64,000 bases of DNA from Macrolepiota albuminosa (lineage: Eukaryota; Basidiomycota; Agaricomycetes; Agaricales; Agaricaceae), in contig JAMWFC010000125.1 in NCBI GenBank assembly GCA_027475525.1, forward strand, positions 78,653 through 142,652. Direction: 5' to 3'. A program made the translations under genes and the position numbers. Shown here one piece after another: positions 12,061 through 21,863 of the stretch; position 1 is the stretch's first letter, and each line of letters starts with the position of its first letter. The notes beneath the pieces are model-generated. The model ran no database searches. It saw only the letters and a list, made by a program, of their open reading frames with translations, and was not told the origin of the DNA.

Positions 12061-12631
12061 ATTTGAAAGCTCAAGAAGCTTTGAATAACACTCTGGATAC
12101 ATAATTTCAACAGAGTTGAGAGTATGAAGACAAGCATGAGTATGCAACCCTTTAATATCGCCTTGGATGTTTAAAACATATGGTATTCCAGGTGTCATAG
12201 TCACCATTCCCTTTGGATGACCATCCATATAAACTTTTTTTTCAATATCCCAGATAGCATCAACATAGTCAGGAAATATCAGTCTAGATTGATAATCAAT
12301 ATCTTGAGTTTTTTTTAGAAAAATCAGCTAATATAGTAGTTACAAAAGCTGTCTGAGCTGAGAATCTAGAATCAATCTGAAGTTTCCAAGTGGGAGATTT
12401 AGGATATGTAAACAAATGTGATAATGGCTCATCATTGAGCAGTGGAACAGCTTTATCACCAGGAGAAAGACCAAGAATTTGGTATGATGTTACATCAATT
12501 TGAGGATAAAAAAAAGCAGAATCTTCAGGATGTGGTATAATAGGCTTTACACTATCAGGATAATGCCCATATGATATTGCTATATAAAATTAATCTCAGT
12601 AAAATTAAAATAGCAAGTAAATATTATATAC

Positions 12632-13226
12632 CAGAAGAGGCAGAGTCAATTTGTTGTTCTATACAATATCAACCATCAATAGCAGCAAAAAATAAGTAAA
12701 TATTACACACCATAAGCACTTGAGTCAAGTGTTTGTCCTATATAAAGTCAACACTCAATTGTAGTAAAAAAAAACCTGAAATGTTGCGCACCAGAAGTTG
12801 GTAAACTCATAATTGCTTGTTCTACACAGTATCAACCATCAATAGCAGCAAAGAATAAGTAGATATTACACACCAGAGGGATCCAAGTGAAGTATTTGTC
12901 CTATATAAAATCAACACTTAATTGCAGCAAAAAAAAACTGAAATGTTGCACACCAGAAGTCTGTAAACTCATAATTTCTTGTTCTACACAGTATCAACCA
13001 TCAATAGCAGCAAAGAATAAGTAGATATTACACACCATAAGCAGTTGAGTCAAGTATTTGTCCTATATAAAGTCAACACTCAATTGTAGTAAAAAAAACT
13101 GAAATGTGGCACACCAGAAGTCTGTAAACTCATAATTCCTTGTTCTACAGAGTATCAACCATCAATAGCAGCCAACAATAAGTAGATATTACATACTAGA
13201 AGACTTGGTGTTCGAACCTGATTGTC
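12632..13226 (-). repeat. Tandem micro-exon array (30-nt + 27-nt exon pairs)
   Basis: On the minus strand, exons of 30, 30, 27, 30, 27, 30, 27 and 27 nt alternate with ~51-nt introns of two alternating sequence types, one containing tgttgacttta and the other ctattgatggttgatac. The two-exon module (13144-13036, 12983-12874, 12821-12711) repeats three times with a 161-162-bp period. Every exon is phase 1-1, so whole modules can be gained or lost without a frameshift. The peptides alternate between QEIMSLQTS-like and QILDSTAY-like nonamers. The array lies near the N-terminus of the gene described above. Confidence 0.8.
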
Positions 13227-13365
13227 CTATATTAAATTGATCTTGAATGGCAGGAGATAATAAAAAAGTAGAGAAATATTACCGAGAGCTTGTTTGTTGC
13301 TGGCTAGAAAATAAAAATGAACAGAAGAATACTCTAGTATATAGAATCTAAAACATACTTTGCAT

Positions 13366-14385
13366 GGTTTGGTCTGTGGAGATAGTTGCTAGATGTGCTG
13401 GTGAAAGTGGGAGAAAGAAGAGAGTGAACAAATATTGGCGATGGAACTTGATGTGTTTGAACTACTTTGTTTGAAATCAACTCTGAACCCTGAAAATCAT
13501 GTGGTTTTTAATCACTTGACTGATATATCTATGTTGAGAAACACAACCATCAACTGTATGTACCGAGCAACAATTATTTGTTGAGACAAAACCTCACATT
13601 TGTAATAGCAATAAAACTAGCTCTTCTCTACAGCTTGAAGGGAACAATTTTTGTATATTTTTCGAGTCTATGTTAGTCTATCATATTGATTAAACAGATA
13701 CATTAAGTGTCCGCTCTCTAGCTTAACCGCATCATCCCTATTAGAGAACATCTCATCAAGCGTCTCTGGCATGCAACTCCCATAGTTTCCTCCTTCACAT
13801 CTTCCACTATATCTCATCCTCACTCTCCCAGCCTCTCTCCCTCCTAGGCTAACTCTGTGTAACACCATGGACTCAACAGCGCCAAATCCAGCATCAAGGT
13901 CCTGTTGAATTCGACAACTCTTGCTCTACAAGCCTTGTTAACTACACCAACTTGAGCCATTCAAGCTCTTCCTTTACCCTCCAATAATACTTCGCCCACT
14001 CCCCCTGTATCCCTTCCATCTCCCTCTCGTAGATTCAGTTCTAGAGCAGGAGCTGTTTGCAAAATATGGTGAAGGCTGTGGAACGAGAGGCACACAACTT
14101 GGTGTCGGAAGCGGCGCGGAGGGCTTTAAGCTCCCTTTCCTGCTTCCATATCTTGTTGGTCAGGAGGAGCCGTTCGCAAAAAGCAGTAAATTCATACGAT
14201 GGCTGAGGTCAGCGAATCCTTGAGTATTTAGGGTCAAGCACGGCGAGGCGTCGGTCACGACGGTTTCATTTGAGCGTTGGGTATTGGAAACAGCATGATC
14301 TGCTGAAAGCCACCTACTTCTTGAGCGCCTAAAAATCTTCTAGGATGCTGCGGGATTTGTCAACAAAACATGCCAAAACTCCCAT
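13366..14385. other. No recognised gene; possible 5' region of the preceding gene
   Basis: 13,366-13,600 would hold the promoter/5' leader of the minus-strand gene starting at 13,365. At 13,980-14,110 a minus-strand frame contains EREMEGIQGEWAKYYWRVKE, a coiled-coil-like helix that could belong to the next relic. Nothing else is recognisable. Confidence 0.35.
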
Positions 14386-14389
14386 GTAC

Positions 14390-15420
14390 CAAATTCTGTA
14401 ACATTGCATCGACCATGCTACCACCGTTTGCTTGGCCTGGGTGCACGCTGGTTGGGGAGATGCTGAGCAACGTCGGTCCAAATACAATCACGAGGTTCTG
14501 CATTGACATGGAGTTCACTGCGGCGTGTTGGTTTATCCTAACACGATAGGATATTATGAATAATAATCAGATACGCAGAAGACGAAGACAAGATACTGGT
14601 GCAAGTGCCCGAGGAAATACTTGAACGTTGCGTAATTTGGGTCCAGAAGCTCATTTACCTGTTCGTGCAACTGGATGTGGCGGAGCCGATCGTTTTCAAT
14701 TCCTTCAATGAAATAAGCACAATTAACTCAAAAGAGGATAAACATCTCTACACACTCGCTGCTTCGATGAACCTTTGGTGTAGATCGAATGTCAACAAAG
14801 GATCCAGGAGGTCTTGCAGCCATCCTTTGATTACGCTTGCGACGGTATTTATATCTCCCGACCATTCTGGCGCATTGAGGTCCACAGAATCAAGGTCTGC
14901 ATACACATACAATGCGTTAATCATGATTATTACCATGTGTGAACAATAAAAGAAAGTACAGAGGTACCCACCCTGATCCAGCTTCTGTCTTCGTTACCTT
15001 ACTTGTCATCCCACTTATCCAATAAATCCCCTGTGTCTGCATTCCATATTTCTCGATAGCTTGACAACATTTTTTCAAGATAGAAGGCAGCTCCACTTTG
15101 TCCCTCCCCATCTGCTCAGTGAGATCGACGCCGAACGTTGGCCGAGCTGGCGCATGTACACCATGTCCACCTACATCAACATTTGTGCTGTTGATAGGCT
15201 GTTTATCGATTTCGTGCCTCGGTATTGGAGGAAGCTGTATTTGTGAGATACCCTGAGGTTGGGTTTCTGGCGGCAACAAGGTCAAAACTTACAAAGCCTT
15301 CCTCAATAGGACCTTCGCGTCGTGGACCACGTGAGACACCCCCACGAGCATACGTGTAACTCTGCATGTAAGTACGGAAATCACCGTATCAATCATCGCC
15401 TTCCTGTATACGTCCGATGC
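14390..15420 (-). pseudogene. RhoGAP-domain protein (Rgd1-like) fragment
   Basis: Minus-strand exons give, in order: FRTYMQSYTYARGG and SRGPRREGPIEEGF (linker); FGVDLTEQMGRDKVELPSIL, KKCCQAIEKYGMQTQGIYW and ISGMTSKV; then DLDSVDLNAPEWSGDINTVA and SVIKGWLQDLLDPLLTFDLH; IENDRLRHIQLHEQVNELLD and PNYATFKYFLGHL; and NSMSMQNLVIVFGPTLL. This is a nearly complete Rho-GTPase-activating domain of the fungal Rgd1 type, which inactivates Rho3/Rho4 in polarity. The arginine finger is lost: GIYR is GIYW (TGG where CGG is expected), and the following GTTS is GMTS. The F-BAR half normally upstream is not recognisable. A catalytically dead relic with introns retained. Confidence 0.82.
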
Positions 15421-15429
15421 AGCTGACAT

Positions 15430-15880
15430 CTTCGACCATATGTCATCCTCCTGTCATTGTATTTGTAGAAATAGTATTCAAGATCATAATGATGAAACAA
15501 AATGGACCACGAACATTTCCCGGATTCTTGCCCTTCAGGAGCCCACCTTTGGCTACAGCTCGACGATTCCAAGAAGGTAATTGCCTCTGGCTTTCGTGCA
15601 TGTTGTCTGAGTAAGCTGATCGTCACATCTACCACAAAGAAAACCATAAAAGCTGTGATTAATGTAGCCAGGTATGGAATCAATGTTATTGAGAAAGAAT
15701 GATCATCGGTTTCCTGAGGTGTATCAAAAGAAAATGAAATAATAATAAAAATAAAAAAACTTACGTTGTCCCACGCATGATGACATGGCACCTTGTCATC
15801 ATTGGCAAAGTCAACCGGAGAGCTCGTGAGGGCATGGGAACAATGTAAAGTGTGGCTAGAGACGTGGTGGCACAACATAG
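15430..15880 (-). other. Unrecognised open frame with one hydrophobic segment
   Basis: A 161-codon minus-strand frame (15,878-15,393) includes SITLIPYLATLITAFMVFFV, a likely membrane segment or chance reading through an intron. Its flanks look like exons of different genes. Function not recognised. Confidence 0.3.
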
Positions 15881-15937
15881 CTAGAGCAAGTGTCAGTTAG
15901 AATAAATGAATAAAAAAAAACTTACTGTGCATTAAAT

Positions 15938-15968
15938 GTCCCCAGAAGGAGTCGAACCTTCTGGGGAC
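15938..15968. other. Perfect hairpin with TCGA loop and B-box core
   Basis: Stem 15938-15949 pairs perfectly with 15957-15968 (12 bp: gtccccagaagg / ccttctggggac) around the 7-nt loop agtcgaa. The minus strand reads AGGTTCGACTCC, an exact TFIIIC B-box consensus. It sits directly at the broken edge of the oxygenase relic to its right. Confidence 0.6.
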
Positions 15969-15969
15969 T

Positions 15970-17110
15970 GTGGTGTTCATTGTACATCATGGCTAGAAGA
16001 GTAGGTCTTTGATTGAAGTTACTGAGAATGACTTGCATGCCTTTTCCAACTTGACCAAGCGTATGGGAGACTGGTACCCAAGCCTGCATTGTACTGTATA
16101 TGAGGATCCAGCCGCCAGCCAGAACCATCAACGACAAGACCCAGGATGGCACCAACATAATCTGTACAGAGTATTCATTTCTCCTGATTGAGAAACAATT
16201 CGAGATCAGGACATACCGCCCAGAATAACATTCATGAAAAAGCCGCAGTTTATCAAGCGAGTTCTTTGGAAGATCTCATCTTCCTGGATCCAAAGGTCTT
16301 CGTCCAAACTAGGTGGCCAAGCATAAGTGCCATTTTCGTTGATGTTCAACAATTTTTCCGCGATGAACTGGGATACATCCGCATTAACAAGCAGATCATA
16401 ATATGTGGACAATCATAACGTACGTTATGATTACGATTAAACAGCACAAGAAGTGCGCAAGTGGCAGGGGGGCATGAGAAGCAGCCGACCATCTGAAAAG
16501 ACATCGTCCCAAAGCTTGCCAGTCCCATCCTTCCTCCGCACTTGATCAATATCGCTATCTGAGCTACCATAAAGGATACTGAGGTCCAGATAGCTGCTGG
16601 CGTTATTCTGGGTGTGGTTATGATGATCTGTGTCAAAGATGCAATGGATGATCAAATCAGCAAACACGAAGAACAGGCTCAAGAGTCCACCAGGGTGAGG
16701 AACATATTCTCTCCTCCGAAGAATCTGGTCAAATACAAGATTCAAATCAGGAAGTTCGTGATTCGGCAAAATATGGATTGGTGGGACTGAACGAGCATAT
16801 GGAGTCCTGGCTTTGCCGAGCGATGGTGCTAAGGGGTTGTAGTTGGAGCCATCAGCAGAGCAATATGAATATGCCACAGGAAGACCATCTCTGGTTGCTG
16901 GAGCTGTGGTGATGGACAATCTGGGGGCATTAAATTCGGCCGCGTATCCATTGGGCGGATGAGGAAGATCGTTGTAGACTATGTATATACATACAATGTT
17001 TAGCTTCCGTCTCGGCAAACAGTCAATCGGATCACTCACGGAGAGAGATGACGAGCTTTGCAGATAATGAAGAGTTTGACAGTAGTCAAGACATAAAGAC
17101 AAAAACACCC
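15970..17110 (-). pseudogene. Ppo-type fatty-acid oxygenase (heme peroxidase domain) fragment
   Basis: The minus strand reads YNDLPHPPNGYAAEF, PLAPSLGKARTPYARSVPPI, HELPDLNLVFDQILRRREYV, PHPGGLLSLFFVFADLIIHC, FDTDHHNHTQNNASSYLDLS, ILYGSSDSDIDQVRRKDGTG and RLLLMPP. A second frame gives LVLFNRNHN, then IAEKLLNINENGTYAWPPSL and RTRLINCGFFMNVILG, then YVGAILGLVVDGSGWRLDP. These are the cyclooxygenase-like heme peroxidase blocks of psi-producing oxygenases (linoleate diol synthases), which make oxylipin signals controlling fungal sporulation. The distal HxxxxH region and SSYLDLS..YG are visible. A frame change near 16,440 separates the blocks. The P450-like C-terminal half is missing, as homology stops near 15,970. 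Confidence 0.8.
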
Positions 17111-18020
17111 TCCAGCTAGCGTAGTAGTTCGTTCCTTGAGTAAAGGATCCGGAGTGAATAACCGCGAAATCTCACCAGAAGCCGTCAATCATCAAGGCCA
17201 ACACCCTAAGCTGAGAAAATGAGTGTTTCTGTTCACGTGGGAAGTTCCCCATGCTGTCAAAATTGTTGTGTGCGGAGCCACGTGATGACGTGGCAGCATG
17301 AGAGAGTCGTTCTGATTGTTTGATGTTGGGCTGAGGCAGCAGAATGTCATTGAAAAATGTGTGGGGCAAATATGGGGGGCAGGTACCTGATATAAGGCAT
17401 TGTAACAGCTGCAAAGGTTTGATCAATGTAAAGAAGGCTTAAAAATAATCATTACTCACCAGGCAAGTCATCTACGCATTTTGTCCTGCCCTCACCCTTT
17501 ACATCACAGGTACCTCTACGTTGTTCTCCATTAATCCCGGATTGTCAAAAAATCCGTTGCCATCTCTTCTGGCTCGCCTATTGCTGCAAGCTCCAAGAGT
17601 AACATACCCAGAAGCTGTTTTGCCAGCATCACCCAGCCCAAAGCTAAAAGCAGAGTTAGTGGTATATCTCAACGTCAGCTAGTTAGACATACCAAGGAAG
17701 TAGCGCAGTATATCATTAGATGTGGAATATGTAGTTTCGTTGTACGTCGTCTACTCAATTGAACGAAGCAGCAGGAGCTCGGATGCCGTTGGGGGTAGCT
17801 GGAGCATTATGACTGAGGGAAGCGAGCTGTGCAAAGGCGGCAGATCCTACAACACAAACATCGAGTCTCAACATATGACATGCAACATGAGACCCATGCG
17901 CACCTTGAACGCTTTTTCAATTGTTTGCTCAGCAGTCGCGACAGCGACACAATCGATATCCAGGCCATGTTCCCTCACGCAAGACTAAGTCAAATCACAA
18001 ACGTCACACACCTATGCACT
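17111..18020. other. No confidently recognised gene
   Basis: Minus-strand pieces such as LGACSNRRARRDGNGFFDNP near 17,560 look like decayed exons, and 17,172-17,426 is open, but no family is evident. Confidence 0.3.
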
Positions 18021-18024
18021 ACGG

Positions 18025-18870
18025 CAAACGAACGGCATTTCAGAAGATCAAGGTCCCTATTGCAGCGTGTCAGCTCGGCATACTGTTTTGACCAACAGTT
18101 TATATCAATAATACTGACCTGTGGTTCTTGTCAATCCCTTTAGGCGCAACTTTAAGCTTGTTCTCCCTTCCAAAGATGCTCTGACATGAGCTGTCCTGCA
18201 AAGGGTGGGGCTCGCCGAAATAGGCTACAAATTCCGGTGCCAAGATGACCTGACAAAGTCGGTCAGCTCCAGCCTGACGTTGCAGGTTCACTAGGATGGT
18301 GTAATGTATAAAAATAGAAGCTTGATACCGTATATTCATGAGTTCATTTCGTGCTGGACACCACGAACCCGCTGCTACAATGCCTTGTCCTCCGGGTTGT
18401 ACTGTCATCAAGGCGCACGATCAACATCAGCAGATTGTTAATATGAATTAAGCTCACCTGCGCTAGTAGAAAGAAAGAACCGAAGAATATCAGTGCTGGA
18501 AGAGATAGAGACGACGCTGGAAAATCAACACTAACACACGATCTGAGGACAAGGTCAGTACTTTTGTCACTATTGGAAGTGAAAAAGGGAGAGGAATCAA
18601 TGAGAAAGCAGAAATTGACCCACATTTAGCCCAGATAACCTTCCTCCCGCTTTGTGAAAGGCTTGCTGAGAAGTGACCCTTGTACGGTGTCTTGTCGTTA
18701 CTAAATCTGATCTGTGCATACGTGAGTTTGGATTTAGCATTATGTCTACTACACGTCTCAAGAAGCAACATATATCCGATGAATCAAGTCTTTGGGTGGC
18801 AAAGGGGGTACCTGAGCCTCTTTTCCAGTTCCACTGGACCTCAGAGCCTGAATAACGCTAAGCTTAGTGA
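18025..18870 (-). pseudogene. DUF2461-domain protein relic
   Basis: Minus-strand blocks in order: PPLPPKDLIHRIY (near 18,770); RFSNDKTPYKGHFSASLSQS then GRKVIWAKC (18,710-18,620); PGGQGIVAAGSWCPARNELM then NIR (18,400-18,330); VILAPEFVAYFGEPHP, QSIFGRENKLKVAPKGIDKN (18,250-18,120); DLDLLKCRSFAVVHR (near 18,040). These are the diagnostic motifs of the DUF2461/TIGR02453 family (RFSNDKTPYK, GRNEL, LK.APKG.....H.DI.LLK..SF). The biochemical role of this family is unknown. Motif order and introns are kept, but frame changes occur between blocks and the expected RDVRF before SNDKTPYK is altered. A pseudogene. Confidence 0.78.
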
Positions 18871-19155
18871 ACCGCCAGTACCCTGTGGTTGCTTCTGGTC
18901 TATAGAGCGGGGGCCGAGTCTCCAGGAGCCACTCTTCTATGACAACAAGTTTAATGAGGAGGGGCGAGTAGTCTGCCTGCGCAACTATGGATGTTGGCAT
19001 GTATGGTATACGGGTGGCAAGGTGGGCATCAAAGGTCTTGAGCGCATGCAATTGACATTGAGTGAATGTTTTGTGGATCTGGAAAAAGAATATAACGTAA
19101 AATTAGAGTGTAAGAAAGCAAATGTGAACACGTACGAGCCTGTTGTTGAGCGGCG
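18740..19155. other. Unrecognised open frames on both strands
   Basis: Minus 19,051-18,758 (SPLLIKLVVIEEWLLETRPP) leads straight into the DUF2461 motif PPLPPKDLIHRIY and is probably its N-terminal part. The plus-strand 193-codon frame over the same DNA runs into the hairpin repeats and is likely spurious. Confidence 0.35.
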
Positions 19156-19160
19156 GCGAG

Positions 19161-19500
19161 AGTTGTGGCTATGCTTGATCACTTTTGATGAGGGCTCCAT
19201 CAAAGCCCTCATCGAAAGTGATCATTGTCCCATGCTAACCAATTTTAAAATAAATAAATAAATATTTATATTACATGTGCCAGCAGTTGTGGCTGTGCTT
19301 GATCACTTTTGATGAGGGCTCCATCAAAGCCCTCATCGAAAGTGATCATTGTCTCACGCTAACCAATTTTAAAATAAATAGATAAATATTTATATTGCAA
19401 CGTGCCAGCAGTTGTGGCTATGCTTGATCACTTTCAATGAGGGCTCCATCAAAGCCCTCATCGAAAGTGATCATTGTCCCATGCTAACTAAAATGAATAA
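19161..19500. repeat. Three tandem ~125-bp units, each with a 20-bp hairpin
   Basis: Units begin at 19,161, 19,285 and 19,410 (agttgtggct). Each contains gatcacttttgatgagggct, a 7-nt loop ccatcaa, and the inverted copy (20-bp stem, one mismatch). Then comes catgctaac and an A/T tail (aaaataaataaata). The first two units share TTTTGATG in the left arm and the third has TTTCAATG. The same hairpin, partly decayed, occurs at 21,690-21,720 and 29,480-29,520. Confidence 0.85.
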
Positions 19501-19549
19501 ATAAACATTCCAATGAGCTGCTTTCCTTAATAATGAATAAACTGAATTG

Positions 19550-19700
19550 TACCAGGTTTCCGAGAGGGCCCATTGAGCTGGTCTTGGGCACAGGGTTAAA
19601 TTTTTTGTATCTGCTGCCATCACACAGTTCTGAGATGGCCCATTGAGGCGGTCTCGGGCACAGAGTTAAATTTTTTGTACTTTCTGCTATGTGACAGCTA
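19550..19700. repeat. Two-copy tandem repeat, ~75 bp
   Basis: Both copies contain ggcccattgag, ggtct and gggcacag, then gttaaattttttgta, with several differences between them. Confidence 0.7.
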
Positions 19701-20050
19701 TTCTATAGTAAAGTAAAGGGTAGCGGTAGGAGGGTAGTGCAGAAATATATTCAAGTTACTATTAACTAGAAGACAATCTATAAGATGGTTTATTCCTTTT
19801 TGTCAGTTAAACTGCGCACCTAGAGAGCAATCGTCAAGATGGTTTGTCCCTTCCGGGTACAGGTCTCAGATTGCTTTCTCGGTACAGTGATCACATGTGC
19901 TGGCGACTTGAAGCCCTTATTTGTCTTGTGAAATCGGAGATTTAACCCAATATATTATAACTGTGCCAGCGTAATTTCTAAAAAAAAGCTAGAATCAAAC
20001 AATATAATATAAAGACTTTATTGCAGACAGTTTTAAAATAATGATACAGT

Positions 20051-21490
20051 TCAATTGCCTGGTGGGAATTCATTGACAAACTTGATAATATACTCCCACA
20101 TATCTTGGAGCTGCATCGCCTCAAAAAGTTGTTCCAGCAGTGTAAATGATTTGTCTCGAGTAATTTGCAAGTATTCATCAACACTAGTATACATGCCATC
20201 TTGTGCAATTCTGAATTCAAGTTGCTGGAGCAAAGTAGTCAGCATTGGTCCAAATGAAATTGATCTTCCTGTCTTCATGTCGTTTGGTGTAGTCCAAGTC
20301 GTATCAAGCAAGACTCCAAGCCCAAACTAAAAAGAAATAGATTAATAGAGAATTATCAAGACAAAATTCAACCTTTTGATAGAGGTACAAAACATAGTTT
20401 CTGGTAGTCGTTTTTCACTGGTACGCTTTGCCAAATGCTTTTCGCATTTTCTTCCACTGAGATTCTTGTTTTGGCTGTGGTGTTCGAAAGCGCATGTCTT
20501 GAATCTCGTCTTTACTTAGATACGCAAATGCATTGTCAAGATATTTTGTACGTTCATTTTGAGGGAGTTCGTTCCAAGTGGTTTGAAACTTGAGAGTGTG
20601 GATTGTGCGGACGATGTAGCAAATAAAAAAAACAAGATTTTCTCCATGCGGATTCTCATGAAGAAACTGGCATATAATCAGTATCTATTTGGATTTTATA
20701 ACAAATCTTACCTTTTCATGCTTCAAGAGACATTGCTTGATATTGTTTTCAGCATCGATATTTTGGGACAACTCAATAACATCCGTCCATTGCGCCATAT
20801 TATTCATTCCCTCTTGCAATAATGATGTCTAATAAAGTATAAGTAGTACAATCACCATCGTAAGTTGTACGCATACCAGATATAGAACAGTAGTCGGATA
20901 GTATCCCACCAATAACCGAGCAAGGATGTCATCTTCACGCTTGGCAAAGCTGCATTTTTTTGGGCGCATAATGTTGCTAATAAGGCTATCTATCGCAAAG
21001 TGAGAATCAAAGGCATCTGGCCAGATCTTGGTTAATCTCAAAGTTATTTCCTGAAAACGATTTATTAGTAGCAATAACTGAGATTAAAGATACTTACATC
21101 TCTATTATCTTTGACCATATGTTGTTCTTCTTGTTCTTCAGAAAAGCTAGCAAGAATTTCGTGTTTGTAGTCGGATACAAATGTCATGTTCAGCAAATTA
21201 TCTATTTCAAAGTTAAATATATGCGCTAATAATAGAGAAAACTGACCTTCAATGCCTGAGTTATCATCCCAAGTGTATTCACCATCCAGAAAATCTTCGG
21301 ATATAGTAGCCAGCATAGCAACTTGAGATGTCATTTGTCCAATGAATTCTCATGCAAGTCTCAGAGTATTTGCAAATTCTCGGCGACTAGGAGGCGTTGA
21401 AGGCATTTCTAAGGGTTCCAAAGTACCAACAGCAGTCAAGGCATCTTGTAATGAGTGGAGAATCTCTTCATGCTCAGTATAAATAGACAT
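20051..21490 (-). pseudogene. Seven-exon cassette accessory gene, function unknown
   Basis: Starts at ATG 21,490 (MSIYTEHEEILHSLQDAL) and ends at TGA 20,051-20,053 (FVNEFPPGN). Six GT-AG introns of ~46-50 nt separate seven exons. Conserved-looking blocks are REDDILARLLVGYYPTTVLY, WTDVIELSQNID, ENPHGENLVFFICYIVRTIH, RNYVLYLYQKFGLGVLLDTT and TLLEQLFEAMQLQDMWEYI. In-frame TGA codons at 21,349-21,351 and 20,415-20,417 make it inactive as read. It lies in the same orientation next to the RecQ gene and between two copies of the hairpin repeat. From memory, similar small genes accompany OrsD/RecQ genes in other Agaricomycetes, but I cannot name the family. Confidence 0.7.
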
Positions 21491-21499
21491 GGTAAAGTG

Positions 21500-21640
21500 T
21501 ATATATGTGATCACTAAATTAAGTCGTTAATTATTTAGACTTGAACAAATAAGGTCAATTAATAAAATATTTATGAAAAAGTGTTTTTTTTCCTCAATTA
21601 AAACTTTTTGCTTGATTTGAGTAAAAAAAAAACTCACAGT
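21500..21640. other. AT-rich promoter-side spacer of the accessory gene
   Basis: Runs of T and A upstream of the minus-strand start at 21,490; no specific site can be supported. Confidence 0.3.
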
Positions 21641-21641
21641 A

Positions 21642-21775
21642 CAGGCACTCTAATTGTGAGTGCCAGAGAGCTTGTGACTGTGCTTGATCATTTTTGATGA
21701 GGGCTCTTTGAGCACTTTTTCCATGCTAGCTAATTATTTTAAATAATTAAGTATTTATTTATTTTCAGACTTTGC
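21642..21775. repeat. Cassette direct repeat, left copy
   Basis: Contains ggcactctaattgtgagtgcc (7-bp stem hairpin), gtgactgtgcttgatca, a shortened form of the large hairpin, ccatgctagctaa and an A/T-rich tail. Same order and orientation as 29,372-29,560, with the RecQ and C2H2 genes between them. Confidence 0.75.
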
Positions 21776-21863
21776 CTCGACATTTTTGTACTCTAGATAT
21801 ATTTGTTGAAGTGAAAGAAAGTTTATTAGTATTATACACACATGTCTAGTCAAAATAAACTAA

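Larger units (their letters stand above)
7726..13365 (-). pseudogene. Many-exon gene with 2OG-Fe dioxygenase-like and chromodomain-like segments
   Basis: The model starts at ATG 13,365 and has at least 15 exons: 13365-13359, 13303-13283, 13226-13197, 13144-13115, 13062-13036, 12983-12954, 12900-12874, 12821-12792, 12737-12711, 12658-12632, 12579-11561, 11430-10541, 10484-10425, 10361-10273 and 10219-7726. All introns are GT-AG and most are about 50 nt. Exons 2-10 are micro-exons in phase 1. Exon 11 has YPQIDVTSYQILGLSPGDK and later the HTD and LVNIPPG blocks. Exon 12 continues AHEGSFVLARYG and DLHGG, then an acidic/basic linker (SSSIESEDSETMQES, KKRQKRTRQEK). Exons 13-15 give a chromodomain-like block, then ~700 residues I do not recognise. 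Defects are a frameshift in an A8 run near 12,310, a frame change near 12,055 and TAG at 8059-8061, after which the frame stays open to a GTAAGT donor at 7725. The family is unknown to me. Confidence 0.75.

Noticed and set aside
12632..13226. CRISPR-like array
   Set aside because: The regular repeats are explained as exon-intron modules; spacers are not unique and the genome is eukaryotic.
15393..15878. A membrane-protein gene
   Set aside because: The open frame spans likely introns and parts of two neighbouring relics; no start context or family support.
18680..19261. 193-codon plus-strand frame
   Set aside because: Overlaps DUF2461 motifs on the minus strand and runs into the hairpin repeats.
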